This document shows positions 33,521 through 42,974 of a stretch of 64,000 nt of DNA, piece after piece. The translations under genes were made by a program, and so were the position numbers. The first letter of the stretch is position 1. Every line of letters starts with the position of its first letter. Source of the DNA: Marinobacter sp. (GTDB taxonomy: Bacteria > Pseudomonadota > Gammaproteobacteria > Pseudomonadales > Oleiphilaceae); NCBI GenBank assembly GCA_022565395.1, contig JAIUMV010000007.1:62001-126000 (forward strand). The letters run 5' to 3'. Under the pieces are notes generated by a model. That model was not told where the DNA came from and did not search any database. It saw only the letters and a list, made by a program, of their open reading frames with translations.

Positions 33521-34411
33521 GTGGAAGCTAGCCCACTGGTATCCATCGGGCTGCCGCTGGCCCTGTTCATCATCATGATCGGGATCGGCATGACCCTGAC
33601 GCCGCGGGACTTTCGGCAGGTGGCGGTGTATCCGCGCGGGATGGTGGTCGGTACCATCGCCCAGATCCTCATCATGCCGCTGGTGGCCTTCGCCATCGCC
33701 ACACTGCTGCAATTGCCCCCGGCACTGGCGGTGGGGCTGGTCATCATTGCTGCCTGTCCCGGCGGCACCACCTCTAACCTTTTCGTTCTGTTGGGCCGGG
33801 GCCACATTGCGCTTTCTATAGTGCTGACGGTGCTGGCCAGCCTGATCACGGTGGCGACGCTGCCGTTCTTCACCAATCTGGCCCTGGACTGGTACACCAG
33901 CGGTGATGACCGCATCAGTCTGCCGGTTGGCCGTACGGTCATGACGTTGCTGCTGGTGGTACTGTTACCGGTGGCTGTAGGGATGATTTTCCGAAGCAAA
34001 GCGCCGGTTCTCGCGACCAAGGTTGAGAGCATTGTCAGCGTATTTGGCGCGCTGGTACTGGCGGTTCTGGTGGTTGGTATTGCGCTGGGGGTTGAAGACC
34101 TGGGGGCCTTGCTGGCGAAAGCGGGGCCTGCTGCCATACTGCTTAACCTGGCGGGGATACTGATCGGGCTTGCTGCCGGGCGGCTGTTTAGCCTGTCTCC
34201 CCGGGAATCCCTGGCGGTGGCGGTGGAGTTGGGCATAAAGAACGGGACTATCGGGTTGATGGTTACCATCACCTTACTGGGGTCGGAGGATATGTCCGTG
34301 CCGGCTGCAGTCTACGGCGTCATGATGTTCTTCTTCGGGTTTGCCCTGGTGGCCTACGGCCGCAAGGTGATTCCTGCTACTGGCTATAAGGGGGCGGGTA
34401 AAGGCGCCTGA
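33521..34411 (+). CDS. Bile acid:sodium symporter (BASS/SBF) family transporter
   Basis: A 296-residue membrane protein with about nine to ten hydrophobic helices. SBF-family features include IGIGMTLTPRDFRQV early, IAACPGGTTSNLFVLLGRGHIALSI in the middle and VAVELGIKNGTIGLMVTITLL near the end. Such proteins move organic acids or sterol-like solutes with sodium; the substrate is not clear, and bacterial members need not transport bile acids. The start is GTG at 33521, five bases after AGGAG. Confidence 0.88.
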   Translation: MEASPLVSIGLPLALFIIMIGIGMTLTPRDFRQVAVYPRGMVVGTIAQILIMPLVAFAIATLLQLPPALAVGLVIIAACPGGTTSNLFVLLGRGHIALSIVLTVLASLITVATLPFFTNLALDWYTSGDDRISLPVGRTVMTLLLVVLLPVAVGMIFRSKAPVLATKVESIVSVFGALVLAVLVVGIALGVEDLGALLAKAGPAAILLNLAGILIGLAAGRLFSLSPRESLAVAVELGIKNGTIGLMVTITLLGSEDMSVPAAVYGVMMFFFGFALVAYGRKVIPATGYKGAGKGA

Positions 34412-34596
34412 CCACTGATACGTGCGGGCGCGCCCTGTCCTGGCCCACGGAGGTATTGGGCGGCCGGGGCGCCTTTGCTAACATGATATCCCGTTGGCGT
34501 CTGATGCCTGTGTGCGCATAGCAGGCAGACCAGGCGCTCACCATGACCGGCACAGTGAAGTGCCGCATTCTGAATGGAACAACGGGAATAATAACA

Positions 34597-35727
34597 ATGT
34601 CATCCAACCACGCTCTCCTGTCATGGCCGGTTCGGCTGTGTCTCGCTTTTGCCATGATCACGGCATTGTTTTTCGCAGTACCACCCGCGCACGCCAGCGC
34701 CGAGTTGCAGGCACAGGTTTATGACCGCTCGTTGCCCCTGCAGCAGCGGATTGAGGCCATGCAGCAACTGACGGGACTGAACCCGGCCACTGCCAGAACC
34801 TATCGCATCTGTATCTGGGACATTTTTGGTCGTTCCGGACCTATCTTTGCCGCCGCCCAGGATCAGCGTCGCCGTATCCTGCAGTTTGGTGTGAATGTGG
34901 AGATGGTGCCTTACACCAGCGAAACCGTGATGGTGGAGGAGCTTAAATCCGGCACCTGTGATGCGGCGCTGATGAGTGGCCTGCGGGCCCGTCTGTTCAA
35001 CCGTTACACGGGATCGATTGATTCCATTGGTGGTCTGACCGAGATTGAACAGATGCGCATGGCGCTGACCCTGATGGCAGACCCGCGCAGCGCTGACCGT
35101 ATGGTCAGTGGTGACTATGTAGTGTTGGGTATCGCCCCTGGCGGTGCTGCCTATGTGTTTGTCAATGATCGCGAAATCAACACCCTGGCCAAAGCCTCCG
35201 GCAAACGGGTGGTGGTGCTGGACTATGACCCGACCCAGGCGCGAATGATCGCGGGTGTGGGGGCTACCCCGGTGGTGGCCGATATCGTCAATGCCCCCAA
35301 TATGTTCAATACCGGCGTTGTGGATGTACTGGCGGCGCCGCTGGCAGCCTATGAAGTGCTGGAATTACACCGTGGCCTGGGAGACCGGGGCGGTATCATC
35401 GAAATCCCCCTGGCACAGATCACCATGCAGCTGATCGGCCGTGCTGATGCCTTCCCCAATGAGCTGGGGCAGTTTATCCGCGAGGCCTTTCTGGAGGGTT
35501 TTGGTGAGATCATTGAGCGCCTGCAGGCCGAAGAGGTGAATGTCCCGGGCCGCTGGTGGATCAGTATCCCGGATGACGACCGCCAGGAGTACGAGCGCAT
35601 GATGCAGGAAGCCAGGGTTCAGTTACGGGATGAAGGCTACTATGACGGCGACATGCTCAGCCTGTTGCGTCGTATTCGCTGCCGTACCGACGCCAGCCGT
35701 CCTGAATGCACTGACCCGGTCGAGTAA
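34597..35727 (+). CDS. TRAP-like solute-binding protein paired with fused permease
   Basis: A 376-residue exported protein. The signal peptide has a hydrophobic core (LCLAFAMITALFFAV) and AHASA at the cleavage point. The mature protein has a periplasmic binding-protein-like fold (RICIWDIFGRSGPIFAAAQ, YTSETVMVEELKSGTCDAALMSG in pieces). It is unlike ordinary DctP proteins, but is followed three bases later by a DctQM-like permease, so it probably delivers the substrate. It ends with a Cys pair (RCRTDASRPEC). I believe it belongs to a group annotated as putative solute-binding protein with a domain of unknown function. Confidence 0.72.
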   Translation: MSSNHALLSWPVRLCLAFAMITALFFAVPPAHASAELQAQVYDRSLPLQQRIEAMQQLTGLNPATARTYRICIWDIFGRSGPIFAAAQDQRRRILQFGVNVEMVPYTSETVMVEELKSGTCDAALMSGLRARLFNRYTGSIDSIGGLTEIEQMRMALTLMADPRSADRMVSGDYVVLGIAPGGAAYVFVNDREINTLAKASGKRVVVLDYDPTQARMIAGVGATPVVADIVNAPNMFNTGVVDVLAAPLAAYEVLELHRGLGDRGGIIEIPLAQITMQLIGRADAFPNELGQFIREAFLEGFGEIIERLQAEEVNVPGRWWISIPDDDRQEYERMMQEARVQLRDEGYYDGDMLSLLRRIRCRTDASRPECTDPVE

Positions 35728-35730
35728 GCA

Positions 35731-37869
35731 ATGACTGATCCTGCCCTGAGCCCGGCCGCGGGCCCGGGCACCCTGCGTCTGGCCCGGATGGTTTCGGGCC
35801 TGCCCATGCTGGTGATCCTGCTGCTGACCCTGTTGGCTGCGGTGGGTGAAAACCTGCATTCCCGTATGCTGGCCATGGGTGCTGCAACCTGGCCTGACTA
35901 CTACCAGTTGCGCATTATCCACCAGGTGCGGGAGCCCCGTTGCGACCTGGCGCAGGATCTGGATGCAGCGGTGGAACGGGCTGTTCAGGCTCGTCAGGCG
36001 GAGCTGGCGGCGGACCCGTTTGCAGATATGCTGGGCGGTGACGTGGATCGGGGGGCCATCCGGCGTTCCATCGAAACCCGCCTGGCATCCTGCAATCGCC
36101 AGTGGGCAGACTACCAGCGTGTCATCGCCCAGGATAACTGGCAGGTGCGCAGCTACGCGGCGCTGGAGATGGGTGTATCGCAGGGTGTGGTGCTGGTGAC
36201 GGGGAATCGCCGTATCCTGCTGGGCTTAATGTTGCTGTTTTGCGCAGCGGCGGCAACACTGCGGCGCCAGCATATTGCCCTGCGCCCGGTGGAAAGCCGG
36301 CTGGATGACCAGGTGGCAACCTTAACCCAGCTGATCGCCAACGCTTTGCTGACCCTCTCCGCCTGGCTCTACCGCTCGCAGGAGCTGGCCCAGGCAGCCG
36401 CCGGCATGCCTCTGGCGCACCTGTTTATGCATGATATCTGGGTGGCGGGCTTTGGCGCGCTGACGGTGATTTCCGCCTGGCAACTGTTCCGCCCCCGGCT
36501 TGATCTGCCGGCTTCCAACGGGATTGGGCGGGCGCTCCTGAGTATTCCGCTCTATAGCTTCATGTGTATTTCATCCGCTATTCAGTTCGCCTGGCATGGC
36601 TTCTATCATGGTATTGCCGTGTACCTGAATATGATGGCGGAGCTTTCAGCGCTGTTTCTCAGTCTCGGCCTTTATGTCTGGGTGGGCATGCTACTGGCTC
36701 GCTCCCATCTGCCGCAGAAGGTTTTTGATGTGTTCCGGCCACTGCGCCTGCCGCCCAAATGGCTGGGGGTGGTGGTGCTGTTTGTGACGGCCTTTCCCAC
36801 CGCCTACAGCGGGGCGTCGGGTATTTTTATCCTCGCAGCGGGGGTGGTGCTGTACCGGGAGTTGCGCCGGGCGGGCACCTCTGAGCAACTGGCGCTGGCC
36901 ACCACGGCTATTTCCGGTTCTATGGGCACCATGTTGCGCCCCTGCCTGCTGGTGGTGATTGTGGCCACTCTCAACAACAGTGTGACCACCGATGAGCTCT
37001 TCTCTGCCGGTGCCCGGGTGCTGATGCTGACGCTGCTGGTCTATACGGTGTTTGTGCTGTTACTGGGCGGGCGCTCAACCTTGCGTATTGCGCCATTGCG
37101 GGAAGCTGTGCCCGGCGTGCTGAAGGCCCTGGTCCCGCTGCTGCCTTATGTGCTGATTTTCGCTGGGGGCATTCTGGCGTGGAGCTGGATTATGGGGCGT
37201 GGCCTCAACGAGTTTTCCGCGCCAGCGATTCTCCCTATCATCATGTTGCTGATCCTGGCGTACGAGCGTTACGGGCTGAAACAGGATGAGCCTGATGCGG
37301 AAGGTTACCCGGGTGGGCGTCTGACTGCGGTTTCCCCTGGTAAAGCCTGGCGGGCGTCTATTCTCAAGGCCACCGATCAGTCGACCGCACTGATCGGTGC
37401 GTTGCTGATGCTGATGGCGCTGTCGGTAAGTGTGGGTGGCCTGCTGGAGCGCTCCGGGGTGATGGAACTCTTCCCTGAAAGCTTTGCCTCGGTGTGGATA
37501 GCGGTGGCGGTGCTGATGTTCATGCTGGTGCTGGTGGGCATGATCATGGACCCCTATGGTGCGGTTATTCTGGTTAATGCCACCCTGGCCCCCATTGCCC
37601 TGGCCAATGGTTTGAATCCGTTGCACTTCTGGATCATGACGATTCTGGCCTTTGAAATGGGTTACCTGACACCTCCGGTGGCTCTCAACCACCTGTTGAC
37701 CCGTCAGGTGGTAGGCATGCCGACGGGCTGGGCCAGCCAGCATGGCAACTTCTATCAGCGCAACTTCCGTTTTATCCTGCCGATTCTGGTGATGGGTACC
37801 ACCCTGCTGCTGGTGGCCTTCCTGCCACTGACGGGGAATACCTGGTTCAACCTGATTCTGGCGCGTTAG
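35731..37869 (+). CDS. Fused TRAP transporter permease (DctQ-DctM type)
   Basis: A 712-residue membrane protein. The first 225 or so residues have one helix, a hydrophilic loop with two cysteines (EPRCDLAQ, ASCNRQW) and further helices, in the place of a small DctQ subunit. The remainder has many helices with DctM-like segments such as TAFPTAYSGASGIFILAAGVVLYRELR and GMIMDPYGAVILVNATLAPIA, and FEMGYLTPPVALNHLL close to the end. It would import a carboxylate-like solute with sodium. The stop overlaps siaA on the other strand by four bases. Confidence 0.82.
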   Translation: MTDPALSPAAGPGTLRLARMVSGLPMLVILLLTLLAAVGENLHSRMLAMGAATWPDYYQLRIIHQVREPRCDLAQDLDAAVERAVQARQAELAADPFADMLGGDVDRGAIRRSIETRLASCNRQWADYQRVIAQDNWQVRSYAALEMGVSQGVVLVTGNRRILLGLMLLFCAAAATLRRQHIALRPVESRLDDQVATLTQLIANALLTLSAWLYRSQELAQAAAGMPLAHLFMHDIWVAGFGALTVISAWQLFRPRLDLPASNGIGRALLSIPLYSFMCISSAIQFAWHGFYHGIAVYLNMMAELSALFLSLGLYVWVGMLLARSHLPQKVFDVFRPLRLPPKWLGVVVLFVTAFPTAYSGASGIFILAAGVVLYRELRRAGTSEQLALATTAISGSMGTMLRPCLLVVIVATLNNSVTTDELFSAGARVLMLTLLVYTVFVLLLGGRSTLRIAPLREAVPGVLKALVPLLPYVLIFAGGILAWSWIMGRGLNEFSAPAILPIIMLLILAYERYGLKQDEPDAEGYPGGRLTAVSPGKAWRASILKATDQSTALIGALLMLMALSVSVGGLLERSGVMELFPESFASVWIAVAVLMFMLVLVGMIMDPYGAVILVNATLAPIALANGLNPLHFWIMTILAFEMGYLTPPVALNHLLTRQVVGMPTGWASQHGNFYQRNFRFILPILVMGTTLLLVAFLPLTGNTWFNLILAR

Positions 37870-39860
37870 GCCGGGAACCGGAAACCCAGCAGGCAGATGT
37901 CATCCCGCTGCGGGAAATCACCCTGATAGTCCCGCAGGTAGTGCAGCAGTTGCCTGCCCTGTTGGCTGACGGGAACAGCTCTGGCTTCCCTCAGGGCTGC
38001 CTGGAAGCCGCTGCTGCCCATGCCGTAGCCATGCTCACCGCCGGCCTGGTCGAGGTAGCCGTCAGAGGTCAGGTAGAAGTGCTGGCCTGGCTGAGGTGTG
38101 AGGGGGTGGTCCTCGTAGGTGCCTTGCCGGCGCGCCACCAGCGCGCGCTTTCCACCTTTGATTTCGCTGGTTTGGTCGCCGTCGGCGATAAACAGGGACA
38201 CCTTGGCGCCAGCGAAGGTCAGCGTGTTGTTGCTTTCATCCAGCACCACCAGCCCGGCATCCATGTTGGTTGCCAGCGCTCTCGGCAGATCAAGGTCCTG
38301 CAGCATGGTGCGCAGGGTCTGGTCGGCGTTGTGTAACAGGGCGGCGGGGGATACCAGACCTTCTTCACGGATAGCGTGGTCAAAGGCTGCCCGGGCGAGC
38401 ATGGTCATCAGCGCGCCGGGGACCCCGTGGCCGGCGCAGTCAACCAGCCCCAGCAGGTGCCTGTTGTCTTCACTGTGGTAGAAGTAAAAGTCACCGCCCA
38501 CCGTATCCCGCGGCTGCCAGCACACAAAATAGCGATCCCCCAGGTCCCGCCGCAGCGCAGCGTCGGGCAGTATGGCCCGCTGTATCAGGCTGGCATAGTC
38601 GATGGAGTCGTTGACCATTTTGTTGAACAGGGCGATTTCCCGGTTGCTGTTTTCAAGGTCCCGGGTGCGATCATGAACCTTGGACTCCAGCTCTACGGTA
38701 TGGCTCTGGACTTTCTGGATCATGGCGGCAAAGGCGCGGGTCAAGTCGCCAATCTCGTCGCCGGTCTCCTGCGGCAGCCGCACATTGTAATTGCCCTTGG
38801 ATATCGCGGTGGCGCTGCCCTGCAAGCGGTTGAGGGGGCGAATCAGGATGCGCTCAACGGCAATGGCCATGGCCGCCAGCAACAGCAGCATGGTCAACAG
38901 CACGCCCATCGCCACGGTGATCCACCACTGACCACCGATGACCTGTGCGACACTCAGATCGATGGCCGTCACCAGGTGCCAGCCCAGCTCTGCGATGTAG
39001 GTCATTGCCAGTAGTTGTGGCTCACCATCCAGAGTGACATTAAGCAGGGTTACAGTACCCGGCGCAGCAACGCTGTCACTCATGGCGGTACGTAACGCGT
39101 CGTGCTGGAGCTCGGTCACATGGTTAAACAGGTTGCGGCCATCCTGGGCCAACCCGGCGCCTGAACCAAAGGCAATGCGGCTGCGATCCGGGTGGGCCTG
39201 AATGGCACCGTCGCTGTTCACAATAATGGGTGTGACGCCGCGCTCGCCGCTGGCGACAAAGTCATCGATAAAGCGGGTCAGGTCCAGCCCGGTGCCTGCC
39301 AGTCCCAGCAGCTCACCGTTCTCAAGTACGGGAACATTGATCCAGACCCGCGTGGTGCCCAGTTGGGCGTCCGGGTTGACGTTGATGTTGAAATCGCCAA
39401 TGGTCTTTATCAGGCGGAAAAACCAGGCATCGCTGTCGGTTTCAGGATTCAGACTGTAGCGGGGGGCATCACTGAAGGGGTCTGTCGCCTGATTGAAGTA
39501 ATACTTATGGCTGCGGGCACTGATGATAAAATAGGCCTGACTGCGGAAGTCCTGCTGGAACCCTTCAGCCTCCCGGAAAAAGCGGTCGGCCAACGGCTGG
39601 CTCTCTTCATCCTGCAGCCACTCCCGGGTAACCACAGAGCCCGCCAGACGACGGGCCAGGGTCAGGTCCTGTAATACCGGCGAGAGTATTTGCTGCCTGC
39701 TCAGCTCGGTCAGATTGCGCGCGAATGCCTGGCCAAAGTAGTCCTGCACGGAGGTGATGACTTTCCAGCCAATCGCTGTTGCAGGAATCAGGGCAACGAT
39801 ACAGGCCAGTGCCAATGCCAGGATGGCCTTGTTGCGTAATCCAATGGCCCATTGGCTCAT
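37866..39860 (-). CDS. siaA: Membrane PP2C-type serine/threonine phosphatase SiaA
   Basis: A 664-residue protein. TM1 is near residues 12-32, then a Cache-like periplasmic sensor, TM2 near 310-335, HAMP (about 335-390), a coiled linker, and a SpoIIE/PP2C phosphatase domain with GGDFYFYHSEDNRHLLGLVDCAGHG, the Asp residues expected to bind metal. In Pseudomonas SiaA dephosphorylates SiaC, freeing it to activate SiaD. In this window the gene is the last of a siaB-siaC-siaD-siaA unit, not the first. Its 3' end overlaps the TRAP permease gene. Confidence 0.88.
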   Translation of the reverse strand: MSQWAIGLRNKAILALALACIVALIPATAIGWKVITSVQDYFGQAFARNLTELSRQQILSPVLQDLTLARRLAGSVVTREWLQDEESQPLADRFFREAEGFQQDFRSQAYFIISARSHKYYFNQATDPFSDAPRYSLNPETDSDAWFFRLIKTIGDFNINVNPDAQLGTTRVWINVPVLENGELLGLAGTGLDLTRFIDDFVASGERGVTPIIVNSDGAIQAHPDRSRIAFGSGAGLAQDGRNLFNHVTELQHDALRTAMSDSVAAPGTVTLLNVTLDGEPQLLAMTYIAELGWHLVTAIDLSVAQVIGGQWWITVAMGVLLTMLLLLAAMAIAVERILIRPLNRLQGSATAISKGNYNVRLPQETGDEIGDLTRAFAAMIQKVQSHTVELESKVHDRTRDLENSNREIALFNKMVNDSIDYASLIQRAILPDAALRRDLGDRYFVCWQPRDTVGGDFYFYHSEDNRHLLGLVDCAGHGVPGALMTMLARAAFDHAIREEGLVSPAALLHNADQTLRTMLQDLDLPRALATNMDAGLVVLDESNNTLTFAGAKVSLFIADGDQTSEIKGGKRALVARRQGTYEDHPLTPQPGQHFYLTSDGYLDQAGGEHGYGMGSSGFQAALREARAVPVSQQGRQLLHYLRDYQGDFPQRDDICLLGFRFPA

Positions 39861-39870
39861 GTGAGGTTCC

Positions 39871-40689
39871 TTAGGGGTTGATGGTGACCACCCGGTTCCG
39901 CCCTGCGGCCTTGGCCTGGTACATGGCGTTATCGGCGCGCTGGATGGTTTGTTCGTAGCGTTCCGGTTGCTGATAACTGGTGATGCCCGCGCTGGCAGTG
40001 ATCGTCAGCTCGCTATCGCTTGCGCCGGAGAAGGGCGTGGTGTCCGCCAGATTCAGGCTATGCAGAGCGTTGACAATGCGCTGGCCAATTTCGGTGGCCT
40101 CTGGCGCGCTTGCGTCCGGCAGCAATATCAGAAATTCCTCGCCGCCCCAACGGGCACAGAGGTCATATTCCCGCAGGTTGCTCTGAATGAGATCGGCAGT
40201 CTGGCACAGCACTCTGTCGCCGGTATCGTGACCATAGGTGTCGTTAATCAACTTGAAGTGATCGATATCCAGCAGAATCAGTGAGAAGGTCTGTTTATGT
40301 CTGGTGGCTCTGGCGGTCAGTTCCCGCAGGCGGTCACTGATATGCCGTCTGTTGGGCAGATCGGTGAGGGCATCATGTAAAGCAGCCTGGCGCAGGCTGT
40401 CGTTCAACTCCACCATGGTGCGCTGATAAAGATCAGAGATGCGGGCAATTTTCTCAATGCGCCTCAGGTGACGGTCATACCGGTCCATCAAAGACTGGTT
40501 CTGTCGGTGCGACAGGTTGTCATAACCATCAGCAATGCGCAGCAGCTTATCCAGGCGTTTGCGCTGCTGTGCGTTTTCTTCGGTCAAATGCCTCAGCGCA
40601 GGCAGTAAGGGGTTATCCCTGTGCTTGGGGTCCTCAATGAGATCCGCGATAACTGCGGACAGGCTGTCGTCGTTGCTGGATGGGCTCAT
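39871..40689 (-). CDS. siaD: Diguanylate cyclase SiaD
   Basis: A 272-residue cytoplasmic protein. The N-terminal 100 residues are helical (QRKRLDKLLRIADGYDNLSHRQNQ in pieces), followed by a GGDEF domain with RWGGEEFLILLP. An intact RxxD inhibitory I-site (REYD) lies five residues upstream of GGEEF, so product inhibition is likely. It makes cyclic-di-GMP when activated by unphosphorylated SiaC, promoting aggregation and biofilm. The start overlaps the siaC stop by one base (TGATG), consistent with tight coupling; siaA follows ten bases after its stop. Confidence 0.9.
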   Translation of the reverse strand: MSPSSNDDSLSAVIADLIEDPKHRDNPLLPALRHLTEENAQQRKRLDKLLRIADGYDNLSHRQNQSLMDRYDRHLRRIEKIARISDLYQRTMVELNDSLRQAALHDALTDLPNRRHISDRLRELTARATRHKQTFSLILLDIDHFKLINDTYGHDTGDRVLCQTADLIQSNLREYDLCARWGGEEFLILLPDASAPEATEIGQRIVNALHSLNLADTTPFSGASDSELTITASAGITSYQQPERYEQTIQRADNAMYQAKAAGRNRVVTINP

Positions 40690-41072
40690 CAGATATCTTC
40701 AGGCAGTACGTCAAAGGGGAAGCTGCAGTCTTCCTTGAACTCTTCCACCATCTCAATCACCCGCTCATTGCGGGGGTCATAATACCAGCGCACGGCGACG
40801 TTCCCACCCTTGCCATGAGCGTCTTCCATCAGATCAAAAATATCCATCATGGCTTTTACGCTGCTGGTGTTCATGTATGCCACTCTCAACTCCAACTGCA
40901 AGGCTCTGCCTTGCTGCAGAAGAGCTTCGATCCACTCCAGTACCGGGCCGAAAAGTTCAAAGGAGTTCTCCGGATAGGAGTCACCCTTCATACGCAACAG
41001 GCCCTGCTCAGGACAGGCATGGATCTCGGGGGTGCTTTGGGTTGCTGCGCGTTCAATCACTTCAAGGATCAT
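40689..41072 (-). CDS. siaC: SiaC, phospho-controlled activator of SiaD
   Basis: A 127-residue protein of the DUF1987/SiaC family, with a single alpha/beta domain. The conserved YMNTSSVKAMMDIFDLME segment carries Thr69, matching the regulatory Thr68 phosphosite of P. aeruginosa SiaC, and WYYDPRNERVIEMVEEF is near the C-terminus. Phosphorylation by SiaB switches it off and SiaA dephosphorylation switches it on. It starts 12 bases after siaB ends and overlaps siaD by one base. Confidence 0.9.
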   Translation of the reverse strand: MILEVIERAATQSTPEIHACPEQGLLRMKGDSYPENSFELFGPVLEWIEALLQQGRALQLELRVAYMNTSSVKAMMDIFDLMEDAHGKGGNVAVRWYYDPRNERVIEMVEEFKEDCSFPFDVLPEDI

Positions 41073-41083
41073 TGGGGTTTCCG

Positions 41084-41626
41084 TTAAACAATAGCGAGAA
41101 TGCTGAAAAAAGCCTTGCCGTCAGGCGTGTCTGTCAGATCGCAGGTGACAGGTTGAGCGCTGCGACGGGCGATATCAATCAACCCAAGCCCTGCACCTGA
41201 CAGGGCATCCTGATCCCGTGGCTCCCGCAATTGCTTCTTATAGGCCGCCTTGAGCTCCGCCTTGTCCATGAGCGCAAGCTCTTGCACACGCGCCTTCATG
41301 GCGAGGCCGTCTTCGCGATCTACCATATTACCCGCCAGTACGCTGTAATGCTGCTCATCGTAACGGCCCACAACGACAGTGGCTGAGCTTTCCAATTCAG
41401 AAAACTGCTTGGCCTGGGTGTAGTGACGGATATTCTGGGTTAGCTCGATATAAACGCCAAACACGTCTGTAGAGTGGCTTGGTGTTGCTTCATCCACTTG
41501 CAGATAATTTCGCAGGGCATTGCCGAGCTCCTGTATCAGGCTGCTCGAAATAGGGCCGTTGAAACAGAGCAGAATATTCTTGTCATTGAATTCCTGTCGT
41601 ATGGACAGGAGGTCAAGTTGTTTCAT
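41084..41626 (-). CDS. siaB: SiaB kinase
   Basis: A 180-residue protein of the SiaB family, which phosphorylates SiaC. It has a GHKL-like layout: an N-box-like IELTQNIRHYTQ near residues 80-91 and a glycine-rich LSGAGLGLIDIARRS near 143-157, with acidic and basic helices between. The ATG at 41626 is preceded by AAGGACC; a longer frame to 41677 is less likely. It is the promoter-proximal gene of the siaBCDA unit and divergent from the lipoprotein gene at 41770. Confidence 0.87.
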   Translation of the reverse strand: MKQLDLLSIRQEFNDKNILLCFNGPISSSLIQELGNALRNYLQVDEATPSHSTDVFGVYIELTQNIRHYTQAKQFSELESSATVVVGRYDEQHYSVLAGNMVDREDGLAMKARVQELALMDKAELKAAYKKQLREPRDQDALSGAGLGLIDIARRSAQPVTCDLTDTPDGKAFFSILAIV

Positions 41627-41769
41627 GGATAGGTCCTTCGGCGGGTGACGAGGCGTACTGTTCAGTGTATGCCTCATACTGAAGCTTAAAAAAGAGTGTA
41701 AGTAAGGTGGCTGCAGTTGTCGAGAATATGCAAGTTATCTACGGGTATATGCTAGTTTCATAATGTCGG

Positions 41770-42756
41770 GTGCCAATTAAGAGGCAAGGTATTTTGCGCA
41801 GCGCTTGGTATGGGATGATAGTGGTGGTCGCGTTGCTGGCCGGTTGTGGCGACAGGCCCAGCGCTCAATGGCGGGTGACAGAACGCGGCGGCGTGTTTAC
41901 TGGCCAGTTTGACAGCGCGGGCAGTTGGCTGACCACCGGCGCGGTTTTGCAGGGTGGTGGCCTCTGGCGGGTGGAGGACCAGCGCTTTATGGCCGCCCTG
42001 AATCACCAGTCCGAGCAAACCTCTGTCATCGTTGCCGCAGCCTTTTCCCCGGACGGGCGGCACCTGCTGACGGCTGAACCTGAGTCCCTTGTCTGGTGGG
42101 ATGCGCAAAGCGGACGCGGTTTGGCGCACTGGCGGCTCTCCGGCGGCGTGCAATCCCTGGCGCTTTCCGGCGGAGCACAGTGGGCGCTGATTGGCATGCG
42201 TAACGCGGATATGGTGTTGCTGGATGTAAGGGCCGGTCAGGTGCAGAGCCGGATTCGCCATGGTAGCAGTGTCAGTGCGGTCGCCATTTCCCGGGACGGC
42301 CGATGGGGCTACACCGGCTCCGACGACGGGGTGGTCAGTGGCTGGGATTTGCAGAACGGTGTACAGCGCTTTAGCCGTCGTTATGCCGGAGCCATCACGG
42401 TGCTTGCCTTGTCTCCCGATGAAAAGCTCTTGTTGGTGGGCGCAGCGCATCATAGCGGCGAGATCCTGACCGCGGAGGACGGGGGGGTGATAAAGCCGGT
42501 TGGGCGGCCGCGCGCCACGCTGAGCACCGCCAGGTTTTCTTCCGATAGCCGCAGATTGCTACTGGGGCATCCCAGTGGTGAAGTGGGTGAGTGGCATGTG
42601 CATGAGCGGGCGCCGCCGCAGCGTTGGCAGGTGGCCCCTGATCGCTTTTGGCAGGCGCAGGGGCGGGCTATAGTTGCCGTGGCCTACGGCCAGGATAACG
42701 GCAGGGTGATGGCGCTGACAGGCGATGGTGGGGTGATGGTTTGGGCGCGGAACTAA
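41770..42756 (+). CDS. WD40/beta-propeller-like lipoprotein
   Basis: A protein of up to 328 residues. A lipobox LLAGC near residues 22-26 follows a hydrophobic stretch, so it is probably a lipid-anchored periplasmic protein. The mature part has repeated propeller-type blades (VAAAFSPDGRHLLTA, VSAVAISRDGRWGYTGSDDG, ITVLALSPDEKLLLVG). It may act as a binding scaffold, role unknown. Start uncertain: GTG at 41770, TTG at 41794 (with AAGG five bases before) or ATG at 41815. It is divergent from siaB, so a link to the Sia module is possible. Confidence 0.72.
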   Translation: MPIKRQGILRSAWYGMIVVVALLAGCGDRPSAQWRVTERGGVFTGQFDSAGSWLTTGAVLQGGGLWRVEDQRFMAALNHQSEQTSVIVAAAFSPDGRHLLTAEPESLVWWDAQSGRGLAHWRLSGGVQSLALSGGAQWALIGMRNADMVLLDVRAGQVQSRIRHGSSVSAVAISRDGRWGYTGSDDGVVSGWDLQNGVQRFSRRYAGAITVLALSPDEKLLLVGAAHHSGEILTAEDGGVIKPVGRPRATLSTARFSSDSRRLLLGHPSGEVGEWHVHERAPPQRWQVAPDRFWQAQGRAIVAVAYGQDNGRVMALTGDGGVMVWARN

Positions 42757-42779
42757 AGTGCAACATTGTCAAACAGTCG

Positions 42780-42814
42780 TTTTATGAAAAAAGAAAATTG
42801 AACGATTCATAAAA
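42780..42814. repeat. AT-rich inverted repeat after the lipoprotein gene
   Basis: TTTTATGAA (42780-42788) and TTCATAAAA (42806-42814) are perfect 9-base arms around 17 bases. It lies 24 bases after the lipoprotein stop and 160 bases before the MprF-like start. It could be a weak terminator or a regulator site. Confidence 0.5.
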
Positions 42815-42974
42815 GAAAAACTGTGATCTGTGTCATGGCCTGAGCAGGGTGGCCCGAATGGTCGTTGTTTGCTCTGTAACTTTGTGTGAAAAATGTTCAC
42901 CCAAGGATACAAAAAGTGGTTCCCGGTGTGGTCATCCCGTGGAATCTATAATGGGCTTCGGATAGGTTGTGACC

